From Rhizobium sp. 16-488-2b (GTDB lineage: Bacteria > Pseudomonadota > Alphaproteobacteria > Rhizobiales > Rhizobiaceae), in contig NZ_JAGHMF010000003.1 in the NCBI RefSeq assembly GCF_017741815.1, forward strand, positions 186,001 through 250,000: a stretch of DNA of 64,000 nucleotides, given 5' to 3'. Of this stretch, positions 62,007-64,000 are shown one piece after another. Every line of letters starts with the position of its first letter. Positions within the stretch are counted from its first letter, which is position 1. The position numbers were made by a program, and so were the translations under genes. The notes below the pieces were generated by a model, which saw nothing but the letters and a program-made list of their open reading frames with translations, was not told where the DNA came from and did not search any database.

Positions 62007-62993
62007 TTACTTGATCTTCGGGTTCAGGAGCGCGTCGATCTTCGGGTCGCTCATGTTGGCCTTGGTGACGAGGTTGGCGCCGGTATCGACGTTTGCCTCG
62101 ACCTTTTCGCCCTTGGACACGGCAAGCGCGGTCTTCACGCCGTCATAGCCCATGCGATAGGGATCCTGCACCACGAGGCCGGCAATCGAGCCGTCCTTGA
62201 GGAAGCCGACCGTCTTGTCGTCGCTGTCAAACGCGATGACCTTGATCTTGTCGCCGAGCTTGTTTTCGGCGATCGCCTGGCCGACGCCCTGGCCGAGGAT
62301 GAGGTTCGAGGCGAACACACCCACGAGGTTCGGGTTGGCGGTGATCAGGTCGGTCATCATGTTGAGGCCGGTCGTTGCCTGGCCGTCACCATACTTGTCG
62401 GCGATGAGCTTGAGGCCCGGATGCTTGGTCTTCAGCTGATCGAGGAAGCCTTCGCGGCGCTGCTCGAGCGAGCCGACGCCGGGTAGGTTGGTCAGGATGA
62501 CGACTTCGCCTTCTTCCTTGCCGGTCATTTCCTTGATCGCCGCTGCCAGGCCGTCGGCTGCGATGCGGCCGCCCTGGACGTTATCGGTGGTGAGGAACGA
62601 CTTGAAGGCCTTCGAATCCGCGCCGGAGTCGATGCCGATGATCGGAACGGACTTGGCGGCTTCATCGATCGGCTTGCCGAGCGCCTTGAATTCGGTCGGC
62701 GAGATGACGATAGCGGCCGGCTTGCCGGCAACGGCGTTCTCGAGAATGCTGATCTGGCCGTTCACGTCGGACTCGGCCTGTGCGCCAAGCTCCGGCACCT
62801 TGACGCCGAGATCCTGACCCGCCTTGCGGGCACCGGCCAGCACGATCTGCCAGTAGAAGGACGTGGTGTCCTTGACGATGATAGGAATGGTCACGTCTGC
62901 CGCGAAGGACGGCATCGGCACGGCTGTTGCCATGACGGCGGCGCCCGCAAGAGCGGTAAAGGCGCGACGCGAAAGAATGGACTTCATGCGCAT
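62007..62993 (-). CDS. Sugar ABC transporter, periplasmic binding protein
   Basis: This 328-residue peripla_BP_4 protein has an N-terminal signal (RRAFTALAGAAVMATAVPMP, cleavage near FAADV) with a twin-arginine-like SRRAFT. The mature text includes IIVKDTTSFYWQIVLAGARK, TTDNVQGGRIAADGLAAAI and GVFASNLILGQGVGQAIAEN. ATG 62993 follows AGGAGAACC. By operon context it may bind fucose or a related aldose. It has its own upstream palindromes. Confidence 0.92.
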   Translation of the reverse strand: MRMKSILSRRAFTALAGAAVMATAVPMPSFAADVTIPIIVKDTTSFYWQIVLAGARKAGQDLGVKVPELGAQAESDVNGQISILENAVAGKPAAIVISPTEFKALGKPIDEAAKSVPIIGIDSGADSKAFKSFLTTDNVQGGRIAADGLAAAIKEMTGKEEGEVVILTNLPGVGSLEQRREGFLDQLKTKHPGLKLIADKYGDGQATTGLNMMTDLITANPNLVGVFASNLILGQGVGQAIAENKLGDKIKVIAFDSDDKTVGFLKDGSIAGLVVQDPYRMGYDGVKTALAVSKGEKVEANVDTGANLVTKANMSDPKIDALLNPKIK

Positions 62994-63055
62994 GTTGGTT
63001 CTCCTCCAAGTGCGTTCTTCCTCCAGGAAATCTCTCGCGAACGCGAACGAGAGAC

Positions 63056-63069
63056 TTTTATCGATAAAA
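63056..63069. promoter_or_regulatory. Perfect palindrome upstream of the sugar-binding-protein gene
   Basis: TTTTATCGATAAAA is a perfect 14-bp palindrome 63 bp upstream of the binding-protein start. It could be a regulator operator for the importer genes; no regulator gene is inside the window. Confidence 0.55.
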
Positions 63070-63317
63070 AACATTTACGAGTTTGAAGCTAGCCGAGGCC
63101 TGCCTTGTTTGCAAGACCGCGCCGGATAAGCCCTTTGGCTCTTTCCGGACCAGTCCTGCACCCGCTTATCGATCGAGCCGCCGGCGTCAAAACGCCGGCA
63201 ACTCCCCATTCCCAATCTCGTTGCCTTTTCCTCCGAGGCCAGACGTCCCTCCAAGACATCCGGCCGAAAAGGCCCCGAGTTCGATTTATGAAACATAGGT
63301 TCCGCGTGAATGTCAAT

Positions 63318-63335
63318 ACGGAACGTTTATTCCGT
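63318..63335. promoter_or_regulatory. ACGGAA/TTCCGT inverted repeat after fucU
   Basis: ACGGAA-CGTTTA-TTCCGT lies in the 350-bp gap between fucU and the binding-protein gene; a further GTTCCG half-site lies about 20 bp away. A second operator-like site is possible. The rest of the gap (62994-63343) shows no gene. Confidence 0.45.
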
Positions 63336-63343
63336 TTCTCTCT

Positions 63344-63790
63344 TTATCCCCAGAATACCTCGTCCGGCAGCACGACGCCTTTCTTCAGGATGATGTTGCC
63401 GTAGAGGCGAAACTCGGTGGTCGCGACGATATAGGCGGCCTTGCGCGACCGTTCGTAGAAGGCGAAACGCTCGAGCGTCGAAATGCCAAAATCGCCCGCG
63501 CGCTTGGACACAATGGTCTGAAATTCCTTGCAAACCTCGGGCACAGCGGTCGGATCGCCCACCACTTCCATGACCCAGGCCGATTCCGGCACAAACGTAT
63601 CGAGCGGCATATGCGTCAGGATCGCTTCCGCCATGGTCGTGGCACTGACGCCATCGGCGCGGATCATTTCCGGGCCCATGGAAAAAGACGGGAAGTTGGC
63701 GTCGGCGATGACGATCTCGTCTCCATGGCCCATGCGCGCGATCGCGCACAACAGGTCGGGGCTGAGGACGGGATGAATTCCTTTAAGCAT
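63344..63790 (-). CDS. fucU: L-fucose mutarotase-like protein (FucU/RbsD family)
   Basis: This 148-residue protein has MLKGIHPVLSPDLLCAIARM, GHGDEIVIADANFPSFSMG and the C-terminal EFRLYGNIILKKGVVLP. The residue pattern is closer to FucU than to RbsD, and the neighbouring aldo/keto reductase resembles L-fucose dehydrogenase. It speeds up exchange of sugar anomers after import. It ends 11 bp after the upstream gene's stop. Confidence 0.88.
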   Translation of the reverse strand: MLKGIHPVLSPDLLCAIARMGHGDEIVIADANFPSFSMGPEMIRADGVSATTMAEAILTHMPLDTFVPESAWVMEVVGDPTAVPEVCKEFQTIVSKRAGDFGISTLERFAFYERSRKAAYIVATTEFRLYGNIILKKGVVLPDEVFWG

Positions 63791-63801
63791 TCTGTTTTTC
63801 C

Positions 63802-64000
63802 TTAAACGCGAACAGCATCGTCGCCGAGTGGCGGCGCAACGAGAGTGAAGCTATCGAATTCCGGATAGATCGTCTCCGGCAAAATCGGTGAGAAGAGGTC
63901 CATGTTGCGCGTCACGCTGGATGCCTTGCCGGTGCCGATCAGCACCGACGACACGAGCGGATCGCGCAGCGCGAACTGCAGCGCCGGCGCGGCGAGCGAT
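63802..64000 (-). CDS. Aldo/keto reductase, C-terminal part (cut by window edge)
   Basis: The last 65 residues of this frame are visible: SLAAPALQFALRDPLVSSVL, IGTGKASSVTRNMDLFSPIL and a tail ending GDDAVRV. The pattern resembles D-threo-aldose 1-dehydrogenase (L-fucose dehydrogenase)-type aldo/keto reductases. Upstream coding sequence lies beyond base 64000. It precedes fucU by 11 bp, so it is the first or an early gene of the fucose-type operon seen here. Confidence 0.75.
   Translation of the reverse strand, partial: SLAAPALQFALRDPLVSSVLIGTGKASSVTRNMDLFSPILPETIYPEFDSFTLVAPPLGDDAVRV

Overview
This window looks like the chromosome of a Rhizobium-type alphaproteobacterium (Rhizobiaceae). The supporting evidence is high GC, an rpmH-rnpA-yidC-engB cluster with argB nearby, an frcRBCAK fructose-import operon like that of Sinorhizobium meliloti, an alpha-r14/NfeR1-like small RNA with anti-Shine-Dalgarno loops, and many sugar and osmolyte ABC importers. 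No organism-specific marker allows a species call.

Layout. 1-6.1 kb: argB (cut by the window edge), an ECF sigma/anti-sigma/fasciclin cassette on the opposite strand, then engB, yidC, rnpA and rpmH read leftward from a strong promoter near 6.06 kb. 6.4-10.0 kb: a chemoreceptor and an orphan sensor histidine kinase. 10.17 kb: tRNA-Arg(ACG), which is the attachment site of a 12.4-kb mobile element (10231-22645). 22.9-25.3 kb: small secreted or unknown genes and the small RNA. 25.5-27.8 kb: a hydroxyproline-type pair (DadA-like oxidase and proline-racemase-family epimerase). 27.9-33.5 kb: RbsD/FucU protein, frcR and frcBCAK. 33.6-45.9 kb: pyrC, two diguanylate cyclases, a glyoxalase-like protein, a MgtC/DUF4010 membrane protein, a TetR/DUF1772 pair, pyrE, fructokinase, a hydrolase, and a MocR regulator divergent from an EamA exporter. 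46-50.4 kb: pgi, a candidate small RNA, fadD and a PRC-barrel protein. 50.5-57.3 kb: beta-mannosidase, a glyoxalase-family protein and a Yeh/Opu-type osmoprotectant ABC importer. 57.5-64 kb: cutC and a sugar operon (aldo/keto reductase, FucU, binding protein, double ATPase, permease, zinc dehydrogenase) that points to L-fucose or a similar aldose.

The mobile element is the most interesting part. It has a tyrosine integrase, a 14-bp att core duplicated from the tRNA 3' end, and matching 32-33 bp arm-type repeats just inside both ends. It encodes a packaging and head set: Nu1-like small terminase, lambda-gpA-like large terminase, lambda-type portal, a prohead-protease/major-capsid fusion, a gpW-like connector and a DUF2190 protein. 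It also encodes a prim-pol/helicase replication protein, split by a +1 frameshift. I see no tail, baseplate, tail-fibre, holin or endolysin gene. Between the divergent arms lies a compact control region: a 28-bp dyad, two face-to-face promoters and a structured leader. Downstream of the helicase is a cluster of eight 9-bp iterons. This gene content fits a tail-less, capsid-forming phage satellite (cf-PICI-like) in a rhizobium better than a whole prophage, though a degraded prophage is still possible.

Central metabolism is also grouped. Fructose import (frc), fructokinase and glucose-6-phosphate isomerase lie within about 18 kb, giving a route from fructose through fructose-6-phosphate to glucose-6-phosphate. 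pyrC and pyrE sit in the same stretch.
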